A stretch of 64,000 nucleotides of DNA from Chryseobacterium sp. JM1 (GCF_000737715.1 NZ_JPRN01000012.1:62001-126000); one strand, 5' to 3'; shown: positions 17,454-26,414, counted from the stretch's first letter. Made by a program: numbers and translations. The notes: generated by a model not told the origin, from the letters alone.

Positions 17454-17801
17454 ATGTCAATGGTGAATTTTGCTTCGCAGTGAATGGTGAATGGTAGAAT
17501 CAAGATGCAAGATTTTAGATTTCAGATACGAGACTTTTACATAGTAGTACTGGTGGCTTCGGGAGCCTTAGCCACCAGATATTCGTAGTTCATTTAATAT
17601 GTTCGGATTCATAATTTCCAGCTCTAAAACCCTCCAACTCTCAGACTCTAAAACCCTCCGACTCTCAGACCGGCATCCCTACCTTTTCAATCACACTTAC
17701 AAAAAGACACCTAAAAAACTGTTTTTGTAGAAAAAATTTAGTATCTTAGGATATACTGCTGCTCATATAGGGGGCACAGTATTTTTAAAATACAAAATGT
17801 C
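17454..17801. repeat. 348-bp gap filled with dispersed repeats
   Basis: Contains GGTGAATTTTGCTTCGCAGT and AATGGTGAATGG (related to 2714-2736 and 50839-50880), then AGATGCAAGATTTTAGATTT-type sequence (related to 25275-25340 and 50780-50910), and CCCTCCAACTCTCAGACTC twice in tandem form (complement of 50401-50450). No gene seen. Confidence 0.6.
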
Positions 17802-18032
17802 ATGGAAAAAGAAATTTGCACGATAAGCATTACCAGCACCTGGCTTGGTGATGAATATACATTTTACGAAGATCACAGAATAAAAAGGGTCTACGATAAT
17901 CACAGCCTGAGCGCCAACCGCACCGAATGGCTGGAACCGCATCAAATCAACAAACAGAATAAAGATAAACTGATTAAAAACTGCCCTGAAGAATTTAAGG
18001 AGCAGGTGATGCAGATTCTGGATTATCCTTGA
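17802..18032 (+). CDS. Small conserved-looking cytoplasmic protein, unknown
   Basis: 76 residues, no signal peptide or membrane segment: begins MEKEICTISITSTWLGDEYT and is rich in charged and Asn residues, ending QVMQILDYP. I do not recognise a family. Coding is supported by a clear start, protein-like composition and a hairpin after the stop, but evidence is modest. It converges with the membrane protein at 18108-18701. Confidence 0.55.
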   Translation: MEKEICTISITSTWLGDEYTFYEDHRIKRVYDNHSLSANRTEWLEPHQINKQNKDKLIKNCPEEFKEQVMQILDYP

Positions 18033-18044
18033 TAAAATGTATGG

Positions 18045-18118
18045 GTAATGAGTAATAAGCAATGAGTAATAGTATCAATTGTTTTATTATTACTCATTGC
18101 CCATTGCTTATTGCTTAT
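18045..18118. repeat. GCAATGAGTAATA inverted repeat between convergent genes
   Basis: GCAATGAGTAATA (around 18060-18072) pairs perfectly with TATTACTCATTGC (around 18087-18099), and flanking copies of TAATGAGTAAT and GCCCATTGCTTATTGC extend it. It lies between convergent genes and could end transcription both ways. Related phrases recur at 47632-47665. Confidence 0.55.
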
Positions 18119-18701
18119 TTTTTCTCAATAAAAGGACGAGGTTTAGAAACAGAAGCAAGAAATCTAAGGACACCCAGATTCCCAGTTTTGCATTTTCATA
18201 ATTGTATGCGTCTACCTCTTTTTTTGCGGCCTCGGAAAGTCTTACACTTTGATTGATATAGTTCTGTACTTCTACAATCTGGTCAATATTTTTGTTCGGA
18301 ACGGCGTGCTGGGAGAAATAGACCATGTTCTTTTTACCCAGATACCCTATGATCCAATATTCATCGGACTTATCCATTTTAAGATATTCTATCCTGTAGT
18401 ATTCCGGACGTATTTTTCCGATATGTTTAGGTTCAAGAACTCCATTTTTAGCGCTGTCTACTTTGATGAGGTAAAAGTCCAGGGTTTGGGGAAGTTTATT
18501 GACTACCTGCAGCCCTACTGAATTATCTACAAAACTTACCGCACTTTTTTGGATGAACCAGTACGTAAAAATAGAGATTGAAAAAACCAATGTGAGGATT
18601 CTGAACAGTTTTGCCCATTTTGCCACCCTTCCTGATTTCACTTTATACAAAATCAAAGAAAGCACACTAGCCCAGAAGATAACAAAAATGATAAATACCA
18701 T
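18108..18701 (-). CDS. Membrane protein of unknown function
   Basis: 197 residues. Two N-terminal membrane segments (VFIIFVIFWASVLSLILYKV and ILTLVFSISIFTYWFI), a soluble middle of about 110 residues, presumably extracytoplasmic (GLQVVNKLPQTLDFYLIKV, YWIIGYLGKKNMVYFSQHAV), and a C-terminal membrane segment (WVSLDFLLLFLNLVLLL) followed by RKNKQ. No family recognised. It is separated by 39 bp from the HD hydrolase upstream on the same strand, so co-transcription is possible. Confidence 0.7.
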   Translation of the reverse strand: MVFIIFVIFWASVLSLILYKVKSGRVAKWAKLFRILTLVFSISIFTYWFIQKSAVSFVDNSVGLQVVNKLPQTLDFYLIKVDSAKNGVLEPKHIGKIRPEYYRIEYLKMDKSDEYWIIGYLGKKNMVYFSQHAVPNKNIDQIVEVQNYINQSVRLSEAAKKEVDAYNYENAKLGIWVSLDFLLLFLNLVLLLRKNKQ

Positions 18702-18740
18702 ACTGCAAAGATACTGATTTAAGATTTTTCGGAAAGAAGG

Positions 18741-19385
18741 TTAATCAACATTCCATTCTTTGAAAAACTGATCGAGGAATCCCAGCATATAATCATGTCT
18801 TTGCTGAGCGATCTCTCTCCCTTTCTCAGTATTCATTAAATCCTTCAAAAGCAGAAGTTTTTCGTAGAAATGATTGATTGTCGTACCGTTGGATTTTTTA
18901 TATTCATCTTTGGACATATTCAGACTGGGCTGGATCTCCGGGTCATACATCGGATTATTTTTAAACCCTCCGAAATTGAATGTTCTCCCGATCCCGATAG
19001 CCCCGATGGCATCAATACGGTCGGCATCCTGTACAATTTTAAGTTCAATCGGAAGTTCAGCCGGAGCCTCACCTCTGTTTTTAAACGAAATATTTTTAAT
19101 GATAAATAATACCTGTTCTATCACTTCTTCCGAAACCTTTTGTCCTTCCAGAAACTCTCTTGCTATTTTGGGAGCAATGGTTTCATCCCCGTTATGAAAT
19201 TTCGGATCTGCAATATCATGCAGCAAAGCGGAAAGTTCTACCACTTCCTGATTACAGTTTTCTGTTTCTGCTATTTTCCTGGACAGTTTCCATACTCTTT
19301 CGATGTGGTACCAGTCATGTCCTGCTTCAGCGCCTTCTAATTTTTCTTTTACAAATGCTACGGTGTTTTCGATCGTACTTTTCAT
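18741..19385 (-). CDS. HD-domain metal-dependent phosphohydrolase
   Basis: 214-residue cytoplasmic protein. HD-superfamily residues are visible: the first His in GHDWYHIERVWKLSRKI, the HD pair in LSALLHDIADPKFHNGDE, and the later Asp in IVQDADRIDAIGAIGIGRTF. The AIGIGR motif and length fit the YedJ/uncharacterised HD hydrolase group, which is known to act on nucleotides or other phosphoesters. The substrate cannot be read from sequence. Its start overlaps the stop of the alpha/beta hydrolase gene by one base (TAATG), implying translational coupling. Confidence 0.85.
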   Translation of the reverse strand: MKSTIENTVAFVKEKLEGAEAGHDWYHIERVWKLSRKIAETENCNQEVVELSALLHDIADPKFHNGDETIAPKIAREFLEGQKVSEEVIEQVLFIIKNISFKNRGEAPAELPIELKIVQDADRIDAIGAIGIGRTFNFGGFKNNPMYDPEIQPSLNMSKDEYKKSNGTTINHFYEKLLLLKDLMNTEKGREIAQQRHDYMLGFLDQFFKEWNVD

Positions 19386-20227
19386 TAAGCTGTCAATTCG
19401 TTTAAAATAATATTCCAGAGTTTTTTATTATAGCTTCTAAAAAAATTGACGTGTCCTATTTCTTTTTTGTCGGATTCAGATGTTTTTACCAGCCTGTAGG
19501 AAGGCTTAAGGTTGGGATAGGTAGTATTCAAAAGACTTAATACTCCTTTTTCAGTCAGCCACACATCATCTTCTGCCCGGATTACAAATACTTTTTGCGT
19601 CAGATTTTTAGAATAGTCATCAATTTTCTCCAACAGTCTGTTGGTTGATTTCCTGTTTAAAATTAAGGTTCTCCAGTCATATGCGCAATTTTTTGGAAGA
19701 CTTTCTCCGAGCCCAAACCAATTGGCCGGAAAATATCCTAATAATCCGGTAGTTAAAGGCTGAACAATTCCAAATCCGAGATAAGCTTCTATTTTTGTCT
19801 TCCATTTCAGGTTTCCTACAAATGCATTCTGGGTTCCCACGAAAATGAATTCGTCAAACATTGCAGAATCTTCATTCATTCCCAGAATCAATGCGCCCAC
19901 GGAATGTCCCAGACAGTACTTCTTATAGTCTGAAAATTCCTTTTTAATATATTGGGTAAGGGTTTTATAGTCTTCGGAACCCCAGATTCTCATAGACGCT
20001 TTAAAACCTTTCATGTTTTCAGGTTTTGAAAGCCCGATTCCTCTGTAATCATAAGCGATGACGGTAAATCCTTTTTCTGAAAAGAAACGGGCAAATGAAA
20101 AGTACACCTGCTGCTTCACACCTGTCGCCGAGTTGATCAGAAGCAGTTTTCCATTGCTTTTTTCAGGTCTGAAAAGATGAACCGCCAGCGATACCTGATC
20201 TTTTGTAATGAGTTCCAGTTTTTCCAT
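19385..20227 (-). CDS. Alpha/beta hydrolase (serine aminopeptidase S33-like)
   Basis: 280 residues, no signal peptide. It has the oxyanion-region strand LLINSATGVKQQVYFSFARF, VIAYDYRGIGLS, the nucleophile elbow YCLGHSVGALILG with the catalytic Ser, a candidate Asp in FVIRAEDDVWLT and the C-terminal His in KKEIGHVNFFRS. This fits a monoacylglycerol-lipase/S33-type hydrolase; the natural substrate is unknown. It overlaps the HD hydrolase start by one base, so the two are probably made together. Confidence 0.85.
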   Translation of the reverse strand: MEKLELITKDQVSLAVHLFRPEKSNGKLLLINSATGVKQQVYFSFARFFSEKGFTVIAYDYRGIGLSKPENMKGFKASMRIWGSEDYKTLTQYIKKEFSDYKKYCLGHSVGALILGMNEDSAMFDEFIFVGTQNAFVGNLKWKTKIEAYLGFGIVQPLTTGLLGYFPANWFGLGESLPKNCAYDWRTLILNRKSTNRLLEKIDDYSKNLTQKVFVIRAEDDVWLTEKGVLSLLNTTYPNLKPSYRLVKTSESDKKEIGHVNFFRSYNKKLWNIILNELTA

Positions 20228-20238
20228 AGGGTAAAAAG

Positions 20239-20268
20239 AAAAAATCCACTATAAAAGTGGAGATTTTA
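20239..20268 (-). terminator. Hairpin after the PfkB kinase gene
   Basis: AAAATCCACT / AGTGGAGATTTT stem with an ATAAA loop, between the kinase stop and the alpha/beta hydrolase start on the minus strand. Confidence 0.5.
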
Positions 20269-20317
20269 CTTATATTTTTATGTTAAGTTTCTGACTTTCG
20301 ATATGTGGTAAATAGCT

Positions 20318-21208
20318 TTAGGAAAAGAAATCCGACATTCTCGGAAGACCGGTCTGCGAACCTTTTCCTCCGGAAACCCTTGAAGAAACTTCATTCCCGA
20401 ATTTCACACACTCCTCCACCGAGTTTCCATGGCAGAGTGCTACGGCAAATCCAGACGTAAAAGCGTCTCCCATTCCCATTTTGTAAACCGTTTCATCTTT
20501 GTCATTTCTAAAGTACTTCATTTCCGTACCGTCAAAATAGATCGTAGAATTCGTATCGTCTCTTACAAAAACCTTGTTGAAATATTTTTTAAGAATTTCT
20601 TCTCTTTTTTCCTCTCCGAAAACGGTATGAAGCTCGCTGCTTTTTGCTACAATGAAATCTACCATCTCAATAATGCCTTCACTGATTTTCATAGCCGGTG
20701 AGGCATAAAGTCCCACTTTTTTACCGTATTTCTTGGCTTTTCTGATAGTGTACTCCACCACTTCCATGGCGACTTCAAGCTGAACCAAAATAAGGTCTAC
20801 CGTATGAAAATAACGGTCAGCTTCTTCTATATGTTGTATGCTGAGACGTTTATTAGCTGCCGGAACCACTACAATAGCTGCATTTCCGTGGCTGGTGGTT
20901 ACATAGGCTGTTCCCGTAGATTCGGCATCCGTTTCATGAACGAAACCTACATTCACGTTTTCACCTACCAGATTTCTCATGATCTGCTGTCCCAAAGGGT
21001 CCATACCGACACATCCGATAAAATAAACGCTGGCTCCCAATCTTGCAGTTCCTACCGCCTGATTGGCTCCTTTTCCTCCAAAATAGCTGTCTGAATTCAC
21101 GGCTAAAACCGTTTCATTCGGCTGTGGTATTTTTTCGGTCTCTAAAACCAGATCGATGGAAGAGCTTCCTACAACAATAATTTTGGGTTGTTCTGATGAG
21201 AATTTCAT
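20318..21208 (-). CDS. PfkB-family sugar kinase, ribokinase-like with altered motifs
   Basis: 296 residues. The N-terminal half resembles ribokinase closely: VVGSSSIDLVLETEKIPQPN, the PfkB signature 1 FGGKGANQAVGTARLG, and STGTAYVTTSHGNAAIVVVP. The second half departs from the norm. The NxxE motif region (usually PNETE) reads AKSSELH, and the catalytic block usually written DTTGAGDTF is YKMGMGDAFTSGF. The GxGD aspartate is kept, but the preceding Asp that in E. coli RbsK helps bind the monovalent cation is missing. It may use another sugar or nucleoside. No sugar transporter lies beside it. Confidence 0.8.
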   Translation of the reverse strand: MKFSSEQPKIIVVGSSSIDLVLETEKIPQPNETVLAVNSDSYFGGKGANQAVGTARLGASVYFIGCVGMDPLGQQIMRNLVGENVNVGFVHETDAESTGTAYVTTSHGNAAIVVVPAANKRLSIQHIEEADRYFHTVDLILVQLEVAMEVVEYTIRKAKKYGKKVGLYASPAMKISEGIIEMVDFIVAKSSELHTVFGEEKREEILKKYFNKVFVRDDTNSTIYFDGTEMKYFRNDKDETVYKMGMGDAFTSGFAVALCHGNSVEECVKFGNEVSSRVSGGKGSQTGLPRMSDFFS

Positions 21209-21273
21209 TGGTGTTTTATGTTAGCTTAATATATTGTATTCAAAAAACTAAGTTTCAAAAATAACTAATTTAA

Positions 21274-21909
21274 TTAACTTATCTCAATAAATTCGGTAAT
21301 TATCTTCACAGGCTTGTGATCTTTATCGTAGGCAATATAACTTGCATAAAAACCTTCACCGTATCCTGTTTCAAAGGCGAAAATAGTTCCGGGATGATCA
21401 TCAGCCGGCTTCAGGAATGCATACTGATCTATAGCTCCTTTTTCATCAAAGAAATACTCATGGAAAAATTCTTCATAGATTCCCATGAAATCTGCTCCTT
21501 TGCTGTGATAAAGTCTCTTTTCAAGTTCGTTCAGACTGTTTTGGGTATCTACATCCATAAGACATCCCATCCCGCTTTCTACGGGATATCCGAAGATTTC
21601 TTCTTCTCCGAGATCCTTCACATTCTGTCCTGCAGTCACAGCCATTTCCCATTTTACGATTTCCGCAGTGCTGAAAATAACTTCCGCATACGCGACACAG
21701 TTGCTTTCTCTTTCTTTATGCAGTAAAACAGAAAAATCTCCTTTCGGAAATTCTGTCGTGAAAGCCTGCATATCATTTGTGATCAAAGGGTCACAAGCTA
21801 CCAGCTTACCACTTGAAAGATAGAGTTTCCCTACTTCGAAGCTTTCCAGTAAAGGGCTTTCTACGAAGTTTTTTGAGAATAGTTTTTTTATGTTGTCTAT
21901 GTGTGTCAT
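21274..21909 (-). CDS. DUF4241-like protein
   Basis: 211-residue cytoplasmic protein. Beta-rich sequence with LYLSSGKLVACDPLI at the N-terminus, FGYPVESGMGCLMDVDTQ in the middle and PGTIFAFETGYGEGFYASYI near the end fits the DUF4241 family, whose function is unknown. Some members are known to occur in immunity clusters of polymorphic toxin systems, but no toxin gene is visible here. It lies in a minus-strand run between the kinase and valS, with a 94-bp gap to valS holding a hairpin. Confidence 0.7.
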   Translation of the reverse strand: MTHIDNIKKLFSKNFVESPLLESFEVGKLYLSSGKLVACDPLITNDMQAFTTEFPKGDFSVLLHKERESNCVAYAEVIFSTAEIVKWEMAVTAGQNVKDLGEEEIFGYPVESGMGCLMDVDTQNSLNELEKRLYHSKGADFMGIYEEFFHEYFFDEKGAIDQYAFLKPADDHPGTIFAFETGYGEGFYASYIAYDKDHKPVKIITEFIEIS

Positions 21910-21930
21910 TTAATTTTCGTTGTTTAAACT

Positions 21931-21971
21931 GTCAGGCTGAGCGGAGATAGAAAATCTGTGCTCAGCCTGAC
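21931..21971 (-). terminator. Hairpin after valS
   Basis: GTCAGGCTGAGC at 21931-21942 is perfectly inverted as GCTCAGCCTGAC at 21960-21971 with a 17-nt loop. It lies 33 bp beyond the valS stop. No strong T-run; the stem resembles a dispersed repeat. Confidence 0.65.
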
Positions 21972-22003
21972 ATTCCGACAAACTTACTGTCTATCTTTTA
22001 AAT

Positions 22004-24619
22004 TTACAAACTTTTCAGCTTCTCTTCTAAAATAGCTATCTTATCATGAGCATCTTTCTGTTTCTGACGTTCTATTTCTACAACTTCAGGCTTGGCATTG
22101 GCTACAAATTTTTCATTGGAAAGCTTCTTGTCTACAGAGATCAGGAATCCTTTTAAATAAGCAACTTCTTCTTCTGTCTTCTTTTTCTCTTCAGCTAAAT
22201 CTAAATTTTCACTTAGAGGAATAGAAACTTCAGTTGCCCCTACCAGGAATGTAAAGCTAGGTTTGGTCGTCTTTTCTCCGAAGTGAATGTCAGTCACATT
22301 CGCCAGCTTTCTGATTACGGCTTCATTGGCAAATTCCGAAGCACCGGTATACACCTCAACGGCTTCTCTAGGAGAAATCCCTTTGGTCTGACGGTAATTT
22401 CTGATTCCGGAAATGATATCTTCAGCCGTTTCGAAGTTTTTAATGATGTCTTCATTAAATGATTCCTCTTTTTTCTGTTGAGCAATAATTAATGCCTCTT
22501 CAATACTTCTTTCAGAAATCGTCTGCCATAATTCCTCTGTTAAGAAAGGCATAAACGGATGAAGCAACTTCATTAATTCTTCAAAGAAATATATGGTTTG
22601 ATCATACACTTCTTTAGAAATTCCTTCTCCGTAATTGGGCTTAATAGCTTCCAGATACCAACCGCAGAAATCATCCCAAATCAATTTATAAATTAAATGA
22701 AGTGCATCTGAAATTCTGAATTTCCCAAACTGATCATTAATCTCAGCAATGGTTTTATTAAGCTTACTCTCAAACCATTCAATAGTTTGTTTATCTGCTG
22801 TATTGGCTGGTTTGTCTTCATGATTCCACATATTGATCAATCGGAAAGCATTCCAGATTTTTGTCGCAAAATTTCTTCCCTGCAACATCAGATCTTTATC
22901 AAAAAGCAAATCATTTCCTGCTGCAGAACTTAACAAAATTCCAACACGAACCCCATCTGCACCAAATTCAGAAATTAATTCCAACGGATCCGGTGAGTTT
23001 CCTAAAGATTTTGACATCTTTCTTCTTTGGCTGTCTCTTACAATCCCTGTGAAGTATACATTTTTGAACGGAACTTCTTTTTTGTATTCCAGTCCGGCCA
23101 TGATCATTCTGGCTACCCAGAAGAAAATAATATCCGGACCTGTCACCAGGTCAGAGGTTGGATAGTAATAGTTGATGTCTTTATTTTCAGGATCCAGAAG
23201 ACCATCGAATACAGACATCGGCCATAACCATGATGAGAACCAGGTATCCAGAGCATCTTCGTCCTGTCTCAGGTTTTCGGTTGTCAGTTGCTCATTGCTG
23301 GTTTTTTGCTTCGCTAATACTAAAGCGTCTTCAATGTTTTCTGCAACCACAAAATCATTTTCTCCATCTCCATAGTAGAATGCCGGAATCTGTTGTCCCC
23401 ACCAAAGCTGACGGGAAATATTCCAGTCACGGATGTTTTCCATCCAGTGCTTATAGGTATTTTTGAATTTCTCAGGGTAAAATTTAACCTCATCATTCAT
23501 TACTACTTCTAAAGCCGGCGGCGCCATTTCAGACATTTTAAGGAACCACTGCACAGAAACTTTAGGCTCAATAACGGCACCTGTTCTTTCTGAAGTTCCT
23601 ACTTTATTTACATAATCTTCTGCTTTCAGTAAAAGATCTTTTTCCTGTAATTCTTTTGCGATCTGCTTTCTTACATCAAATCTGTTCTGACCTGCGTAAT
23701 GAAGACCGTGCTCATTAAGATTTCCGTCATCATCCAAAGCATCGATCATTTTCAGCTGATGCTTCTGTCCGATCTCGTAGTCATTGGTATCATGAGCAGG
23801 TGTAATTTTCAACGCTCCTGTTCCGAATTCAATATCAACATATTCGTCTTCTATGATAGGAATTACTCTGCCAACGATCGGTACGATTACATTCTTACCT
23901 TTCAGATGAGCATATCTTTCGTCATTAGGGTTGATACATACGGCAGTATCCCCGAAAATAGTTTCGGGACGCGTAGTTGCTACGGAAAGAAATTCTTCCG
24001 AACCTTCGATTTTATATTTAAGGAAATATAATTTTCCGTTCTGCTCTTTAAATATTACCTCTTCATCAGAGATATTGGTTTTTGCTTCCGGATCCCAGTT
24101 AACCATTCTATAGCCTCTGTAGATGAGTCCTTTATTATATAGGTCTACGAAACTCTTGATCACCTGCTGAGATAATTTTTCCTCCATGGTGAAACGGGTT
24201 CTGTCCCAGTCGCATGAGCATCCCAGCTTTTTCAGCTGCTCAAGGATGGTTCCTCCATATTTGTCAGTCCATTCCCATGCATGTTTTAAGAATTCTTCAC
24301 GGGTAATATCTGATTTACTGACCCCTTCAGACTTCAGTTTAGCAACAACTTTGGCTTCAGTGGCAATTGAAGCGTGATCTGTGCCCGGAATCCAGCAGGC
24401 ATTAAAGCCCTGCATTCTTGCACGGCGGACGAGAACATCTTGAATGGTATTGTTCAGCATATGTCCCATGTGTAATATCCCCGTTACGTTTGGCGGAGGA
24501 ATTACCACAGTATATGGTGGTTTCTCATTAGGCTCCGAATGGAAAAATTTGTTTTCCATCCAGAAGTTGTACCATTTCTGTTCAGTTTCCTGTGGATTGT
24601 ACTTTTCTGAAATCTGCAT
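22004..24619 (-). CDS. valS: Valyl-tRNA synthetase
   Basis: 871-residue class Ia aminoacyl-tRNA synthetase that charges tRNA-Val. HIGH-type motif in PPNVTGILHMGHMLNN (about residues 43-58), KMSKS in RRKMSKSLGNSPDPLEL, the editing (CP1) domain with VATTRPETIFGDTA and ITPAHDTNDYEIG, the tRNA-binding DALRY-type anticodon domain from about residue 650, and a C-terminal coiled-coil arm (EEKKKTEEEVAYLKGFLISV ... KIAILEEKLKSL), all typical of ValRS. The starting sequence MQISEKYNPQETEQKWYNFW fits. It is divergent from the DUF1573 gene across 130 bp. Confidence 0.97.
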   Translation of the reverse strand: MQISEKYNPQETEQKWYNFWMENKFFHSEPNEKPPYTVVIPPPNVTGILHMGHMLNNTIQDVLVRRARMQGFNACWIPGTDHASIATEAKVVAKLKSEGVSKSDITREEFLKHAWEWTDKYGGTILEQLKKLGCSCDWDRTRFTMEEKLSQQVIKSFVDLYNKGLIYRGYRMVNWDPEAKTNISDEEVIFKEQNGKLYFLKYKIEGSEEFLSVATTRPETIFGDTAVCINPNDERYAHLKGKNVIVPIVGRVIPIIEDEYVDIEFGTGALKITPAHDTNDYEIGQKHQLKMIDALDDDGNLNEHGLHYAGQNRFDVRKQIAKELQEKDLLLKAEDYVNKVGTSERTGAVIEPKVSVQWFLKMSEMAPPALEVVMNDEVKFYPEKFKNTYKHWMENIRDWNISRQLWWGQQIPAFYYGDGENDFVVAENIEDALVLAKQKTSNEQLTTENLRQDEDALDTWFSSWLWPMSVFDGLLDPENKDINYYYPTSDLVTGPDIIFFWVARMIMAGLEYKKEVPFKNVYFTGIVRDSQRRKMSKSLGNSPDPLELISEFGADGVRVGILLSSAAGNDLLFDKDLMLQGRNFATKIWNAFRLINMWNHEDKPANTADKQTIEWFESKLNKTIAEINDQFGKFRISDALHLIYKLIWDDFCGWYLEAIKPNYGEGISKEVYDQTIYFFEELMKLLHPFMPFLTEELWQTISERSIEEALIIAQQKKEESFNEDIIKNFETAEDIISGIRNYRQTKGISPREAVEVYTGASEFANEAVIRKLANVTDIHFGEKTTKPSFTFLVGATEVSIPLSENLDLAEEKKKTEEEVAYLKGFLISVDKKLSNEKFVANAKPEVVEIERQKQKDAHDKIAILEEKLKSL

Positions 24620-24698
24620 AAAATTCTATTTCTTTTGCTTACAATTTGCAAAAATAGTCTAAAGAAAAAAAATTTTAAGTATGAATTAAAATAATTTT

Positions 24699-24706
24699 TA
24701 ACTTTG
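24699..24706 (+). promoter_or_regulatory. -7 promoter element TAACTTTG for the DUF1573 gene
   Basis: TAACTTTG matches TAnnTTTG and lies 42 nt before the ATG at 24749. It excludes the in-frame ATG at 24704, which would sit inside the promoter. Confidence 0.55.
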
Positions 24707-24748
24707 TTTCTCAAAATTTATCTAACAAACATATTAACATTCAAGAAT

Positions 24749-25213
24749 ATGAAAAAATTAATTGCAGGAATTGCATTATTTGGGACATTTGCATTAGCTT
24801 CTGCACAGACTATTACATTTGATAAAACTACTTTTGACTATGGTACTATCAAACCAAGTGCGGACGGTACAAGATTCTTTACAGTAACGAATACCGGAGA
24901 CAAGCCTTTGATCCTTTCTAACGTAAAGCCTTCTTGCGGATGTACAACTCCTGAATTCAGCCAGGATCCGATCATGCCAGGAAAATCTGCTAAAATTAAA
25001 GTAGGATACAACACGACACTTAACGGACCTTTCAACAAAATGATTGAGGTTTTCTCTAACGACCCTGCTAATAGCAGAAGCGTAATCTATATCAAAGGAA
25101 ATGTAGATGCAAGTGCTCCTGAGCCTAAGCCATTAACTGCTGAAGAGCAAAAAGCAGCCGCTAAAGCTGAAAAGAAAGCCGCTAAACTTGCTAAAAAAGC
25201 AGCAGCAAAGTAA
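24749..25213 (+). CDS. Exported DUF1573 protein with Lys/Ala-rich tail
   Basis: 154 residues from ATG 24749. Signal peptide MKKLIAGIALFGTFALASA is followed by an Ig-like (ASH/DUF1573) domain of about 100 residues: FDYGTIKPSADGTRFFTVTN, PLILSNVKPSCGCTTPEFSQ and VFSNDPANSRSVIYIKG. The CGC motif is typical of the family. The last 30 residues are a Lys/Ala repeat (AKAEKKAAKLAKKAAAK) likely to be helical and very basic. The family is common in Bacteroidota, with unknown role. A terminator follows at 25236-25263. The start is chosen because an upstream ATG at 24704 lies in the promoter. Confidence 0.88.
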   Translation: MKKLIAGIALFGTFALASAQTITFDKTTFDYGTIKPSADGTRFFTVTNTGDKPLILSNVKPSCGCTTPEFSQDPIMPGKSAKIKVGYNTTLNGPFNKMIEVFSNDPANSRSVIYIKGNVDASAPEPKPLTAEEQKAAAKAEKKAAKLAKKAAAK

Positions 25214-25235
25214 ATCTTTACTAAAAAAATAAAGG

Positions 25236-25263
25236 AACCGTCTTCATTGGAGGCGGTTTTTTT
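25236..25263 (+). terminator. Terminator after the DUF1573 gene
   Basis: AACCGTCT / AGGCGGTT stem (one G-U pair) followed by TTTTTTTA, 22 bp past the stop. Confidence 0.8.
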
Positions 25264-25269
25264 ATTACA

Positions 25270-25345
25270 TTTAAGTGAGAGATTAGAAATTAGAGGTTAG
25301 ATGTTAGATGTTAGATTTCAGACATCAGATTTAGAAGCTTGAAAT
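25270..25345. repeat. TTAGATGTTAGATTTCAGAC-type dispersed repeat
   Basis: Short tandem-like text (GAGGTTAGATGTTAGATGTT, TTTCAGACATCAGATTT) that recurs, with variation, at about 17500-17535, 47720-47760 and 50520-50910. Noncoding. Confidence 0.5.
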
Positions 25346-25432
25346 TAGAAGTTAATTACAAACTTTCCTTTAATTTCTTAATCTCTCAATCTTTAAATCA
25401 TTAAATTTTTCAATCATTAAATATAAAAAAAC

Positions 25433-26302
25433 ATGGACACCAATTTCTCAGATGATTTCCTGGTAAAAGGAAAATTTTCAATAAAAAAAGCTTCAACAGA
25501 ATATAAAGGCAAGCTGACCAAAGAAGAAGGCGGGCAGCTTTTAATCAAAGAAAAAGAAAAACTTCGCGAGCTCCAGGAAAAACTGTATGCAGATGGGAGT
25601 CAATCTCTGCTTGTGATCCTTCAGGCGATGGATGCAGCGGGAAAAGACAGCCTGATAGAGCATGTTTTCGGAGGGGTAAATCCTCAGGGTTGTAATGTGA
25701 CCAGCTTTAAAACACCCAGCTCAAAAGAATATGCCCACGACTTTTTGTGGAGACATTATCTGGCGCTTCCGCAGAAAGGAATGATCGGTATCTTCAACAG
25801 ATCTCATTATGAAAGCGTTCTGGTATGTAAAGTTCATCCTGAATATAATCTTAGTGAGAAAACATGGTCTTCTGTAAAGGATTTCGATGGCAAATTCTGG
25901 GAAAACAGATATGAAAGCATCCGAAATTTTGAACAGCATCTTGCCCACAACGGAACCACCATTGTGAAAATATTTCTGAATGTTTCCAAGGATGAACAGA
26001 AAAAAAGATTACTGGACAGAATCAACGAACAGGAGAAGAACTGGAAGTTTTCAGCTGCTGATCTTCCGGAAAGGGCTCTTTTTCCACAATATATGGAAGC
26101 TTATGAAACCGCTATTAACGAAACATCAAAAGATCATGCCCCCTGGTATGTGCTTCCTGCGGACAATAAATGGTTTGCAAGAGTAGCCGCTATTCAGATC
26201 ATTATCGATACGTTGGAAAAGATGGATCTCAAGTACCCTCAGGTAGGTGAAAAGGAAAAAAATGAGCTTCTCGAAGCTAAAAAAACACTTGAGAGTGAAT
26301 AA
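25433..26302 (+). CDS. Polyphosphate kinase 2 (PPK2) family protein
   Basis: 289-residue cytoplasmic kinase, moving phosphate between polyphosphate and nucleotides. Walker A lies in LQAMDAAGKDSLIEHVF, followed by GVNPQGCNVTSFKTPSSKEY, FLWRHYLALPQKGMIGIFN with RSHYE (Walker B region) and the lid-type Arg-rich stretch KKRLLDRINEQEKNWKFSAA. Length near 290 and the N-terminal extension fit the PPK2 group that phosphorylates nucleoside mono- and/or diphosphates; the precise class cannot be fixed by eye. A monocistronic unit, it ends 150 bp before the large secreted-protein array. Confidence 0.9.
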   Translation: MDTNFSDDFLVKGKFSIKKASTEYKGKLTKEEGGQLLIKEKEKLRELQEKLYADGSQSLLVILQAMDAAGKDSLIEHVFGGVNPQGCNVTSFKTPSSKEYAHDFLWRHYLALPQKGMIGIFNRSHYESVLVCKVHPEYNLSEKTWSSVKDFDGKFWENRYESIRNFEQHLAHNGTTIVKIFLNVSKDEQKKRLLDRINEQEKNWKFSAADLPERALFPQYMEAYETAINETSKDHAPWYVLPADNKWFARVAAIQIIIDTLEKMDLKYPQVGEKEKNELLEAKKTLESE

Positions 26303-26384
26303 ACCAAAAATGTAAAATATTACCTCATAGCTAAGTACTGGTAAATAAATTTAACTTAAAAGACACCAAAAAGTGAATAATTTA

Positions 26385-26414
26385 TTGTTCATGTGATTTT
26401 TTTTTATAAATTTA
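26385..26414 (+). promoter_or_regulatory. Putative promoter of the L/S/T array
   Basis: TTG at 26385-26387, a 19-nt spacer, then TAAATTTA at 26407-26414, one base from TAnnTTTG. It lies 41 nt before the first lipoprotein start. AT-rich context makes chance matches possible. Confidence 0.4.
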
